A DNA stretch of 48,382 bases from Candidatus Jorgensenbacteria bacterium (GTDB lineage Bacteria; Patescibacteriota; Minisyncoccia; UBA6257; GWB1-50-10), in contig JAUSHK010000005.1 of the NCBI GenBank assembly GCA_030648515.1, positions 1 to 48,382 of the forward strand, given 5' to 3'. The notes under the pieces were generated by a model. That model worked only from the letters and a program-made list of their open reading frames with translations. It did not search any database and was not told the DNA's origin. The translations under genes and the position numbers were made by a program. How positions within the stretch are numbered: position 1 is the first letter of the stretch; each line of letters opens with the position of its first letter. Shown here in pieces: positions 1-8,626 of the stretch.

Positions 1-1
1 G

Positions 2-142
2 CTTGGAAGCCTCACTTACGAAGTAACTGAGACTAACCTTGGATATGACGCCGATCTTAGCGGAGGAGCTTTGGCAGGCAACATTGTGGGCCTCTACGTT
101 GACGGTACCCCGACACTCGAAACTGTCACAGCGAAGACATAA
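2..142 (+). CDS. C-terminal end of a CDS truncated by the window start (unknown protein)
   Basis: Frame 2 is open from the first base: LGSLTYEVTETNLGYDADLSGGALAGNIVGLYVDGTPTLETVTAKT*, stop TAA at 140-142. Confidence 0.6.
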   Translation, partial: LGSLTYEVTETNLGYDADLSGGALAGNIVGLYVDGTPTLETVTAKT

Positions 143-174
143 TTTTGCTGTCCGAATTGGTTTCTACAGAACTT

Positions 175-1422
175 ATGAAAAAGTATTTCTTATTGCTCAT
201 AGTGGGTATAGGTGTTTTCCCGATGTTGGTGGGGGCTGAAAGTTTTCCATCTTTTCCGATGGCGTTTTGGGGAAATGTGACAGTTGATTCGCAGTCCGCT
301 CCTGTTGGAACAATTATTAAAGCTTATGCGAATAGTGCTGTTATTGGACAGGTTACAGTGCAAGAAAGCGGAATATACGGCTACACAGAGCCGACAAAAC
401 AAAAATTAGTTGTCGGAAGTTCATCAGGGGTAATTTCATTTTCATTTCAACACTCGTCGCTTAATGGAGGAGTTGAGACAGAAGGGAATACGCCTCAAAC
501 TCACAATTCTTTTGTGAGCGGAGAGACAGTAAATAAAAACCTTGCATTTGTAACTTTGTCGGAAACTCAACAATTACTTAGCGAAAGTACGGTTGTCAGC
601 GTGAGTACTCCGTCGGTTGTTGTGGGTAATAGCAATACCGCTGATTCCGTTGTCTCTATTCCTAGCGATGTAACGAACGCAACAATTGACGTTTCTGCGC
701 TTACCACAAATACTGCAACGAGCACTATTGCCACCCTTCAAGGCGCAATGACTATTAATTCTTCCCCTACTATTGGAGCTGTAAAAGTTGAGATCCCGGC
801 CGGTATTCAAATAGTAGCTGGAATTTCAACTTGGAATGGAATTATTAATGCTCCGCAGGTAAAAGCGAATTCTACGGTTATCGTTACGCCGGATAGTGGG
901 AAAACTGCCACTGTTTCCTCAGTTATTGAAGTTGGATATGGTGATATCAAATTAACATTTGACAAGGCGGTACGGCTTGTTCTTTCTGGACAAGCAGGCA
1001 AAGAGGCTGGTTATTCAAGAAGTAGTGTTTTTGCAAAAATAAGTACATCTTGTTCCTCAGATACACAAGTTGTCGGAAATGCTTTACCAGTAGAGGGGGA
1101 TTGTAAAATCAACGTCGGTTCTGACTTGGTAATTTGGACAAAACATTTCACGAACTTTATCACGTATACTCAAATAGTAGTTGTGGTTACTCCTCCAGCT
1201 GGTTCGGGTGGTGGAGGTGGTGGTGGAGGCGGGGGAGGTGGTGCGCCAACACCGACCATTAAAATAGGTGACATTAATGGAGATAATAAGGTTGATAAAT
1301 ATGATTTTTCATTAATGATGTCTAATTGGGGCAAAACAGGAACTAATTCTTGTGATCTAAATAATGATAGTAAGGTCGATAAGTATGACTTTGCCTTATT
1401 AATGTCGAAGTGGGGCATGTAA
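175..1422 (+). CDS. Secreted protein with poly-Gly linker and C-terminal type I dockerin-like duplicated Ca-binding repeat
   Basis: ORF 145..1422; likely start ATG at 175 (MKKYFLLLIVGIGVFPMLVGAES signal peptide). C-terminus GDINGDNKVDKYDFSLMMSNWGKTG...CDLNNDSKVDKYDFALLMSKWG is a two-repeat dockerin pattern. Confidence 0.85.
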   Translation: MKKYFLLLIVGIGVFPMLVGAESFPSFPMAFWGNVTVDSQSAPVGTIIKAYANSAVIGQVTVQESGIYGYTEPTKQKLVVGSSSGVISFSFQHSSLNGGVETEGNTPQTHNSFVSGETVNKNLAFVTLSETQQLLSESTVVSVSTPSVVVGNSNTADSVVSIPSDVTNATIDVSALTTNTATSTIATLQGAMTINSSPTIGAVKVEIPAGIQIVAGISTWNGIINAPQVKANSTVIVTPDSGKTATVSSVIEVGYGDIKLTFDKAVRLVLSGQAGKEAGYSRSSVFAKISTSCSSDTQVVGNALPVEGDCKINVGSDLVIWTKHFTNFITYTQIVVVVTPPAGSGGGGGGGGGGGGAPTPTIKIGDINGDNKVDKYDFSLMMSNWGKTGTNSCDLNNDSKVDKYDFALLMSKWGM

Positions 1423-1438
1423 AAATAAAATTTAAAAT

Positions 1439-2179
1439 ATGAAAGACACCAAAACAAAAATTATATTATTAGCAATTATCTTTTTGTCAGTTGCTGGTCT
1501 TGCCGGAATAGTTGCCGCCGCGGGCCCTTTCTTGTATGTTTCCCCTGCAAATTTAACCAAAACTGCTGGAGATATTTTTGATGTATCTGTAGGAGTTAAT
1601 ACATCTGGAAGTAAGGTTTGTGCTGTTGAAGGAACATTAGTTTTCAGCAATCTATCTTGCCAAAATATAACTGTAGCAGGTGATGTTACTCCTCAATCTT
1701 CACCTACTTGCTCAAATCCTCATTTCTTAATTGGCGTGCCAAGTTGCACAATAGGAGATAGGTCATTATTTACGGTATCAGCCAAAGCAGGAAACACTGG
1801 CGCAGCTTCTATTGGTTTCACGAGTGTTGATATTATAGGTGAAGGCGTATCAGTCGGTTCAGCTTCAATAAGTGGAAATTGCACCATTAATGCTGTTGCA
1901 ACACCAACTCCAACACCAACGCCAAAAACAACACCGGTTCAGACGCCTAAGCTAACTCCAACACAAACACCAAGGGTAACAACTCCAGAAGCAAAACAAC
2001 AACTTATTGGAACTTCTACCGAGGTTTCTGTGGCTGAAAATCCAAATCTTCTTTTTGCTGCAATTAGTAGTCTTATAACGTTTGGAACGGGGAATAATAT
2101 TATTGGAATAATTGTTTTATTCGCAATAATCTTGATTATTTACTTGGTTTATTCCTACTTTGTGAAGAAGAAAAAATAA
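1439..2179 (+). CDS. Cohesin-domain-like surface protein with Thr/Pro linker and C-terminal TM anchor
   Basis: N-terminal TM/signal, then FLYVSPANLTKTAGDIFDVSVGVNTSGSKVCAVEGTLVFSNL... (cohesin-like beta fold), PTPTPTPK linker, C-terminal TM plus KKKK. Confidence 0.7.
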   Translation: MKDTKTKIILLAIIFLSVAGLAGIVAAAGPFLYVSPANLTKTAGDIFDVSVGVNTSGSKVCAVEGTLVFSNLSCQNITVAGDVTPQSSPTCSNPHFLIGVPSCTIGDRSLFTVSAKAGNTGAASIGFTSVDIIGEGVSVGSASISGNCTINAVATPTPTPTPKTTPVQTPKLTPTQTPRVTTPEAKQQLIGTSTEVSVAENPNLLFAAISSLITFGTGNNIIGIIVLFAIILIIYLVYSYFVKKKK

Positions 2180-2232
2180 GCGGATGGGAGGAGAGTAATA
2201 ATAAATTATGCCTTACGGGATGTGGTTTAGAG

Positions 2233-3297
2233 CTATAAACCATATTTCACCTTGCAATCCTCATAAAACTTAACCGATGCTTCACTTCCCATAATTAATG
2301 TTTTCGCTTCTACTTTAGGAATTACAATCCCGCAGGTATATTTATTCTCCGCCTCCCGTAAATCCTCATATGTTCTCGGAATTATAAGATTGTCCTTGAG
2401 CCAACTTACAGGAATACTTCCATAACCGTCTATGCTCAAAAACAGGTACTTCTTCGTCTTGGGGTTGTTTTCGTTTGGGTCGTAAGTAAAATCGCACTTT
2501 ACCATATAATCTACTTGAGGTAGTGCTAGTCTTGGTCTAGCATTTCCGGTTAATGTTTCAGGGTTACACGCGATTTCCAATGGTTCGTAAAAATAATCAA
2601 CCATTGCTTTTGTCGTGCTTGTAAAATCAATAACTACCTTTGGAGGCCTGACTGACGGGATAATCGGCGTAGATGTCGGAGCGGTATTCGTTTGTATCTG
2701 CGTAAGCGTTTCCCGCTGTTGTTGCGTATTCTGCTGGATTTGCGTCAATGTCTGTTGTTGTGTTTGGATGGTCTGCGTCTGTTCTACAACCTTATTCTCC
2801 AAGCTTTGAATGCTTTGCTGGCTTTGCTGTTGAACTTGGATTTGTTGCTGGAGGAGGGCGATTTGCTGGAGCAATGCATCTAATTGCGACTGCATTGTGT
2901 TAGTTACATCAGTTGTTGTCTTAGGTGTAGTAAGAGGTGTCGGAGTGATTCCTGTCTCTGAAATGGCTTGTGCATTGGAAGCCTCAATTTGAGTTGAAAG
3001 TCCAGTATTGGCTTTCACTCTTGTAAGTGGCCCAAAATATCCGGCGGCAGGGGAGATACCTTCGCGTGTTTGATAGTCTCTAACTCCTTTCAGAGTGAGC
3101 GAGAAGAAATTACCTGTTATTGGGCCATTATATACACCTTCGCTAGTGAGAAATTCTTGAAGTTTAGTCACTTCGGTGCTGCCTTGCATTCCGAAGTAGA
3201 GATCTGTGGAAAACAACCCATCAGCCTGTGCTATAGAAAACAATCCTAAAACGAGTATAAAAGCACTAACTAAAATCAGGTTTAAAGCGTTTCTCAT
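2233..3297 (-). CDS. Exported protein with peptidoglycan-binding domain 1-like module and Gln-rich coiled coil
   Basis: Signal peptide; DLYFGMQGSTEVTKLQEFLTSEGVYNGPITGNFFSLTLKGVRDYQTREGISPAAGYFGPLTRVKAN matches the PG_binding_1 pattern. Confidence 0.75.
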   Translation of the reverse strand: MRNALNLILVSAFILVLGLFSIAQADGLFSTDLYFGMQGSTEVTKLQEFLTSEGVYNGPITGNFFSLTLKGVRDYQTREGISPAAGYFGPLTRVKANTGLSTQIEASNAQAISETGITPTPLTTPKTTTDVTNTMQSQLDALLQQIALLQQQIQVQQQSQQSIQSLENKVVEQTQTIQTQQQTLTQIQQNTQQQRETLTQIQTNTAPTSTPIIPSVRPPKVVIDFTSTTKAMVDYFYEPLEIACNPETLTGNARPRLALPQVDYMVKCDFTYDPNENNPKTKKYLFLSIDGYGSIPVSWLKDNLIIPRTYEDLREAENKYTCGIVIPKVEAKTLIMGSEASVKFYEDCKVKYGL

Positions 3298-3377
3298 ATA
3301 TTTATCTTAGTATACTCTTACGAATTTACATTTTCATACCCGAATAATAGTAATGTCCAACAAACGTGTCGCGTTTC

Positions 3378-4751
3378 TTATTGAAACGCATTAATTTTTG
3401 TTGAGTAATCGAGATATAACTGTTGTTGCAAAAGCCTTATCTGCGCGATTTGAGTGTCTGCCTTAATTGCCGCACTTTGGATGTCTTGTTGTCGAAACAC
3501 TTCAGGAACTGCTCTCGTTTTTATACCCGCAACATCACTATAATATTTTGTTGTTATATCTATAATCTGCTGATCAAATGCAACCATTTGAGTATTGTAT
3601 TGCTGAGTTAATGCTTTCATCTCATTGTTCTTTTCTCGTTGCACATTTATTTGAGCTTGTAGTGCCGCATTTATTTGAGCTTGTTGCGAAGCCTGTCTAT
3701 CTAACTCAGCTTGTTGTGCGGCACGTTGCGAAGCCTGTCTATCTAACTCAGCTTGTTGTGCGGATTGTTGTTGAGCTTGGTAAAGAATTCTTGAAGATTG
3801 TTCAGTAATATATTTGTCGATTATTGGTTTCCATATTGCATTTTGCTCCTCCTGGGTTAAAAATTGTAAATCTGATACCTTATTAAACTCAACATACAAA
3901 CCCGTTATTTGTTGTTGCTGTATTTTTGACAAATTAGAAATATCTCCAAGTGGTATTATTGGATAAGTTTTACGAACCGGTGGTTGGGTGCTTTGTGTTT
4001 TTGGTAACGTGATACTTTGTACCTTTTGAGGAGGCGCTATTTGGGATTTTTCTTGTGAAAATAAAATTGTGTTCTCCTTGGCCTTTTCCGCTTGTAATCG
4101 TTGGCGCTCAGTTTCAATCTGAATAGCTTGTTCTCTTTCTTCGACAGATAAGCCCTCGGTACCTGCTTTAATAGTTTCTGCCTCAGATTTTGCTTTCAAT
4201 TCAATTATCTCCTGTTTCAATTGCTCAATTTCACTATTGAGTTCGGCGGTTTGTTTTGTAGCTTCTTCTTGGCTCTTTTTACTCACTTCAATTGCTTGCG
4301 TGATCGTTTCTTTTGTTTCTTCAGGAACTTTAATTAAAACCCTAGACAAAACTTCTTGTTGTTTTGAGATATTATCAGTAATTGAAGTAAATAATTCTCC
4401 CGCTTTTTGTTTGTTTTCAACTTGTTTTGATTCTTCAGATGCTAAGGCAATGTTACTTTCATAATTTGTAATAGCTGTTTTAACGGCATCAGAATTTTTC
4501 TCTTCTGCGGAAGTTTCTGCTTCGGCCAATCGTTCCTCAGCATAAAAGAGGTTTTTTTGAGCTCTCTGTTCATGACTGAGTGTAAAAAATAAACTCACTT
4601 TCTCAGAGGCGATATCTAAGAAGTAAAAGATACTAGTTGGCTTAATTCCGGCACCAGGAGCGGCGGAAACGGAAAATGGCGTCACTAAAATAATTAGCAA
4701 TCCAACCTTAAACCAATTTTGTTTTAGAAATTTCTTTATCTTCTCTTTCAT
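3378..4751 (-). CDS. DUF5667-like exported coiled-coil protein
   Basis: Signal peptide, then GIKPTSIFYFLDIASEKVSLFFTLSHEQRAQKNLFYAEERLAEA; long Q/E-rich coiled coil. Confidence 0.6.
   Translation of the reverse strand: MKEKIKKFLKQNWFKVGLLIILVTPFSVSAAPGAGIKPTSIFYFLDIASEKVSLFFTLSHEQRAQKNLFYAEERLAEAETSAEEKNSDAVKTAITNYESNIALASEESKQVENKQKAGELFTSITDNISKQQEVLSRVLIKVPEETKETITQAIEVSKKSQEEATKQTAELNSEIEQLKQEIIELKAKSEAETIKAGTEGLSVEEREQAIQIETERQRLQAEKAKENTILFSQEKSQIAPPQKVQSITLPKTQSTQPPVRKTYPIIPLGDISNLSKIQQQQITGLYVEFNKVSDLQFLTQEEQNAIWKPIIDKYITEQSSRILYQAQQQSAQQAELDRQASQRAAQQAELDRQASQQAQINAALQAQINVQREKNNEMKALTQQYNTQMVAFDQQIIDITTKYYSDVAGIKTRAVPEVFRQQDIQSAAIKADTQIAQIRLLQQQLYLDYSTKINAFQ
3683..3763. repeat. 42-bp tandem duplication inside the DUF5667-like gene (14-aa repeat QAELDRQASQRAAQ)
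   Basis: gttgcgaagcctgtctatctaactcagcttgttgtgcgg at 3683 and again at 3725. Confidence 0.85.
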
Positions 4752-4753
4752 AA

Positions 4754-4915
4754 CTAAATAAGAGGGCTAAGCGGCCAGACATTGGGCCATAAATGTAAAA
4801 ATTCTAAAATTCTATATCCAATAAAAGGGAAGAAATAAGTAACATAGACGATCGCCTTGATAATAAAGTTTATTACCGTCCATACTAAATAAAGTAAACC
4901 AAATATAAATTCCAT
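4754..4915 (-). CDS. Small membrane protein, 53 aa (below the ORF-track cutoff)
   Basis: MEFIFGLLYLVWTVINFIIKAIVYVTYFFPFIGYRILEFLHLWPNVWPLSPLI* read on the minus strand, fills the gap between 3378..4751 and 4932..5156. Confidence 0.6.
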   Translation of the reverse strand: MEFIFGLLYLVWTVINFIIKAIVYVTYFFPFIGYRILEFLHLWPNVWPLSPLI

Positions 4916-4931
4916 AAATCTTTATTTCTAA

Positions 4932-5156
4932 CTATGGTAAAGTTTCGCATGCCACACCATCTTTGTCTTGGTCTAATTTGTGAGGATCACGAGCAGGGCC
5001 GCCATTTGATTCAAAGAATGCTTGGGCTTCTTCATGTGTAGCGAAGTTGGCACAATCATAATCTCTTATTGTTATGGATGGTGTACTGCCAAATATTGCC
5101 CACCATGTGATACCAATTACTATAACAGTTATCAAAATCCAAAAAACCTTTTTCAT
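4932..5156 (-). CDS. Excalibur calcium-binding domain protein
   Basis: TM anchor, then DYDCANFATHEEAQAFFESNGGPARDPHKLDQDKDGVACETLP. Confidence 0.85.
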   Translation of the reverse strand: MKKVFWILITVIVIGITWWAIFGSTPSITIRDYDCANFATHEEAQAFFESNGGPARDPHKLDQDKDGVACETLP

Positions 5157-5173
5157 ATACTAAGAAGTTTTAA

Positions 5174-5569
5174 TTACCTAAATAAACCAAATATCCATTG
5201 CAATAACCCCCTTTTTGTTTCTGGCTTGACTGTTTCTGTTACCGAAGCACTTAAAGGTTTTTCAACGTTCTTTGGAATTGAAACTGATGGAATACTATAT
5301 TCCGGCGCTGGTCGCGTAGAACCCGTCCCTCCCTCGCCAAATGTGCTCTTAATGGGTGCTTTTGGTTGTGGTAATGCCTTTGCGTTATGGCAGTGATATT
5401 CTCCGTAACTTAAACCCCAATTAGGACAATTGGTGCGACAAGTATGACAACCAGACGAGTCAGTACTTCCGGGATGGGCCAAAACAATCGCCGATCCTAT
5501 TGAAAATCCTGTAATAATAGTTATTACCAATAAACTTACCCTGAACCAATTTTGTTTGAGCCAGTTCAT
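5174..5569 (-). CDS. YHYH-type exported protein with NWFK leader
   Basis: Start ATG at 5569 (MNWLKQNWFRVSLLVI); HPGSTDSSGCHTCRTNCPNWGLSYGEYHCH motif. Confidence 0.65.
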   Translation of the reverse strand: MNWLKQNWFRVSLLVITIITGFSIGSAIVLAHPGSTDSSGCHTCRTNCPNWGLSYGEYHCHNAKALPQPKAPIKSTFGEGGTGSTRPAPEYSIPSVSIPKNVEKPLSASVTETVKPETKRGLLQWIFGLFR

Positions 5570-5570
5570 A

Positions 5571-6050
5571 TTATTTAATATTTTGGCAAGTCCCATACGA
5601 AATAAATAAATCTAATCCCAAACTTACAACTTCGTAATAACTCCCATCATTTGATAATTTAATTTCTCCATGTTTTGGCGGAAGGGGTCTAATTATATTA
5701 TAGATACCACTAGGGTTTGGAAAGTAATCATATTTATCACAAGGTTTATTGTCACATCTGTAGTATTTATTTTGAATCTCATCAATAAGTAAGAAAACCG
5801 ATGGCTTCATAGATGAACAATTGATGCCACTCTGACAATATTGTTTAGATGAAGGAATGCAAATTTTTGTGAAAACAGGAAGAGAATAGTTGAGCTTATT
5901 TAAGTCAATATCAAACTTTAAATCTCCTGTTTGTGTTATTGCTTGGTAATTATCGTTTTGCGAAAAATTGCCATTTTTAAATACAAATATACCAATTAGA
6001 ACTAATGCTAGTAATCCAATCTTAAACCAATTTTCTTTGAGCCAATTCAT
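5571..6050 (-). CDS. Membrane-anchored hypothetical protein with NWFK leader
   Basis: MNWLKENWFKIGLLALVLIGIFVF N-terminal TM; intact ORF in a co-directional array. Confidence 0.6.
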   Translation of the reverse strand: MNWLKENWFKIGLLALVLIGIFVFKNGNFSQNDNYQAITQTGDLKFDIDLNKLNYSLPVFTKICIPSSKQYCQSGINCSSMKPSVFLLIDEIQNKYYRCDNKPCDKYDYFPNPSGIYNIIRPLPPKHGEIKLSNDGSYYEVVSLGLDLFISYGTCQNIK

Positions 6051-6051
6051 A

Positions 6052-6567
6052 TTAGTAACAATAACCCATTGAAAGTAAGGCGTAAGGTGCTACAAGGAGC
6101 TTATATGTTTTATTCCATACAGCAACTTTTTCCTGTTTAAAAATTGTATAAGTAAACATATCTCCTAAAACGTTTTGCTCAACCAAGACAATGCTGTCAG
6201 TGTCATTTTTTAGTATTGTAACTGGATTATCTCCGTTATTCCCTTTTATTTTCGGCTCTCTTGTAGAAAGACCCGCAAAAGTTAGGAGATTTGGTGTTTT
6301 ACTACTCGAAGTTTCATAATACACTTTTTTGTTCTCTTTACTCCACGCGTCTTTTTGGTTTTTATAAACAAAATCAGAAACAACATCAAATTCACAATTG
6401 ATAATATCCTCACTTAATTTCTGCCCATTATCTTGGAAAGAGGCCGTAGTTGCCTGTTCGCCACCTGTCTTGCTATTTTGACTTGTAGATAGGTAAAGAT
6501 ATCCGCCAATGACAAACGCGATAATTACAATTACTATCAGTCTTTTGTTACTAACTTCCTTTTCCAT
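6052..6567 (-). CDS. Membrane-anchored hypothetical protein
   Basis: N-terminal TM (RLIVIVIIAFVIGGYLYLS), ORF abuts 5571..6050. Confidence 0.55.
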   Translation of the reverse strand: MEKEVSNKRLIVIVIIAFVIGGYLYLSTSQNSKTGGEQATTASFQDNGQKLSEDIINCEFDVVSDFVYKNQKDAWSKENKKVYYETSSSKTPNLLTFAGLSTREPKIKGNNGDNPVTILKNDTDSIVLVEQNVLGDMFTYTIFKQEKVAVWNKTYKLLVAPYALLSMGYCY

Positions 6568-6637
6568 ATAATCAATCTTACTCTTTTACCGCCAATTTTA
6601 GTAGGTGGCGAGTTTTGGTTTAGTACAAAATTTAGTC

Positions 6638-6666
6638 TTGAGAAAATTGCCAAAATGTGGTAAAAT
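6638..6666 (+). promoter_or_regulatory. Sigma70-like promoter for 6681..8033
   Basis: TTGAGA - 17 nt - TAAAAT upstream of ATG 6681. Confidence 0.6.
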
Positions 6667-6680
6667 TTAACTAAATTACA

Positions 6681-8033
6681 ATGAATATTATGCAAGACCT
6701 TGAACGTATTTATGATGGTTTCATAAACCACGAGCAACCACTCACTTTTTTTAAGGGACTACACGAGTATTTGGATTATATATTTAGTGTCCCTGAGCTA
6801 AAACGGGTTTTCGATCAGCAAATGGGAGAACGGACAGTTCTTATTAAACAAATCGAGAGTCTCGAAAAGGAAACGAGGCGGGAGCTTGATCAAGCAAAAA
6901 CAAAACTGATTACACTGATTAAAAAAACCAAGGTAGATGAAATGTCTTTTTTGCGATACCTCACCCACTCCATTAATGACAAAACAACACTGCTCCAGGA
7001 ATTAGAGGCATATGAGAATCGTACGATATTGCATGGTACTTTTGTCTCAGATGATATTGAAAGATATCTGTTTGATATTGCAGCAAATCTTCTCAATGCT
7101 GGCCATAAGAAAAAATTGAAAGAATTTATAGTATCACCCGAAGAATACGCGATACACTATCGCGGCGATGGTCCTGGTCAATATTTGCGCTTCGGAAATC
7201 AGGACAGTACTTTAATTTTTTCAAAAACGTTGTCGGAGCGAAGAGAAAAAGAGAGAAATTTTGAGCGTGAAAGGATGCTGGAATCATGGGGATCCTTTGA
7301 GGTATTACTTCAATTTGATATTGCGTATAAATTTGCGATGTCAAAAGACACATCTCTGGCATCAGTTCCTCCCAGTGGTACCGAAAAAACGCCATGGTTT
7401 GGATTGGCAAAAGAAAGAAATAAAATTTTCTCTATGGCACAAGAGCTACAACGTCTTGCTGAAAGCCAGCTGGATTTTCACTCGATGATTACTACTCGCT
7501 TTGAAAAAGTGCAGGTGGGTGAGTTAAAGAATTTGAAGCAAATTACGCTTAGGGACGCAGCTCAAGTCGTCCACAGTCGCCTGTTGCGTGTTACTGAATC
7601 GAAAATTGGGGAGGGGAGAGAACAAAAACGCCTGAAATCAATTGACCTTATTACCGCATCTTTTGGATCCCTCGACACTATATTCTTAGTCCTTGATGGG
7701 CATTTCGAGATGCCTATAAGGTGCGCTATGAAAAATAATAAGGGAGGTATCGCATCTATAAAAAAGTTATACGATGTCGCTTATTTTGTAGATGCTCCAG
7801 ACAAGAAAGTTTTTTATGATAGAAATCTTGCTGATAATATTAATAATGGATTATTCAAAATTGTTCGCGTAAAGGAATATATGGAAACAAATGGGTTTAA
7901 AAAACCAACCCTCGTTAAAAAATCAAATGATAATATTTTGGTCTTAAACAACGAGGTTGTAGTGAAGACTGGGTTGATTCGTAAAAACGTACCAACACAC
8001 CTGCAGTATCAATATACAGACAAAACAAAGTAG
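6681..8033 (+). CDS. Hypothetical protein (450 aa)
   Basis: Long ORF with upstream promoter-like element and downstream terminator. Confidence 0.7.
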   Translation: MNIMQDLERIYDGFINHEQPLTFFKGLHEYLDYIFSVPELKRVFDQQMGERTVLIKQIESLEKETRRELDQAKTKLITLIKKTKVDEMSFLRYLTHSINDKTTLLQELEAYENRTILHGTFVSDDIERYLFDIAANLLNAGHKKKLKEFIVSPEEYAIHYRGDGPGQYLRFGNQDSTLIFSKTLSERREKERNFERERMLESWGSFEVLLQFDIAYKFAMSKDTSLASVPPSGTEKTPWFGLAKERNKIFSMAQELQRLAESQLDFHSMITTRFEKVQVGELKNLKQITLRDAAQVVHSRLLRVTESKIGEGREQKRLKSIDLITASFGSLDTIFLVLDGHFEMPIRCAMKNNKGGIASIKKLYDVAYFVDAPDKKVFYDRNLADNINNGLFKIVRVKEYMETNGFKKPTLVKKSNDNILVLNNEVVVKTGLIRKNVPTHLQYQYTDKTK

Positions 8034-8073
8034 TATCCGAATTCCTTCCGACTTGATGGTTAGTCGGATACAG

Positions 8074-8102
8074 AAAACGCTTATTTTATAAGCGTTTTTT
8101 TA
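8074..8102 (+). terminator. Rho-independent terminator after 6681..8033
   Basis: AAAACGCTTattttatAAGCGTTTTTTT. Confidence 0.8.
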
Positions 8103-8187
8103 ATTTTGTATCCGACTGTACGGAGAGAGAAAATTAAAGTGTTGCAAGAGACAACATTTAAGGTCGTGCAAATTACTAACAATTCCA

Positions 8188-8439
8188 ATGAAAGAAATAT
8201 TACAGGAAAAAGATTACTTCAAGACATCAGATATTTGCCTCGCATCAGCGTTGTGTTGCTGTGACTATCAGATAGAGGCGATAGAACGAATTGACCCTTC
8301 TAAATCCGTTTTTCTAATTAAAAGAGACGAACAGTTAGATAGCTTAATACAGTTATATTTTACCCATCAACTCAAGGTAGAGCCTTTGAGCTTTTTCGGT
8401 TTTCTGAAAGAAATTAAGACGCGCATTTATCACGCATAA
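8188..8439 (+). CDS. Hypothetical protein of accessory element
   Basis: 83-aa ORF, co-directional with downstream element genes. Confidence 0.5.
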   Translation: MKEILQEKDYFKTSDICLASALCCCDYQIEAIERIDPSKSVFLIKRDEQLDSLIQLYFTHQLKVEPLSFFGFLKEIKTRIYHA

Positions 8440-8443
8440 ATCA

Positions 8444-8626
8444 ATGAGACAGAGAGCAGAACAAAAGTTACCAAGAATAATTTATAAACCGCCTGGAGAG
8501 ATAACGGATGATATGGAGCGCGGAATAGATAGAGTTTTTGATCTGTTATTTGAGGAGGTTGTCAGGGTCCAAGAATTACAAAAACAAAATTACAACGAAT
8601 ATGAATGTACGAGAATATCTAAATAA
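8444..8626 (+). CDS. Hypothetical protein of accessory element
   Basis: 60-aa ORF overlapping the start of the next gene (8601). Confidence 0.4.
   Translation: MRQRAEQKLPRIIYKPPGEITDDMERGIDRVFDLLFEEVVRVQELQKQNYNEYECTRISK

Noticed and set aside
1170-1457. Minus ORF with a poly-Pro run
   Set aside because: Reverse complement of the poly-Gly linker and dockerin coding region.
8538-8600. Extended N-terminus of the replication-like ORF (MICYLRRLSG...)
   Set aside because: Overlaps 8444..8626 in another frame; the downstream ATG at 8601 gives a start consistent with the zinc-finger domain.
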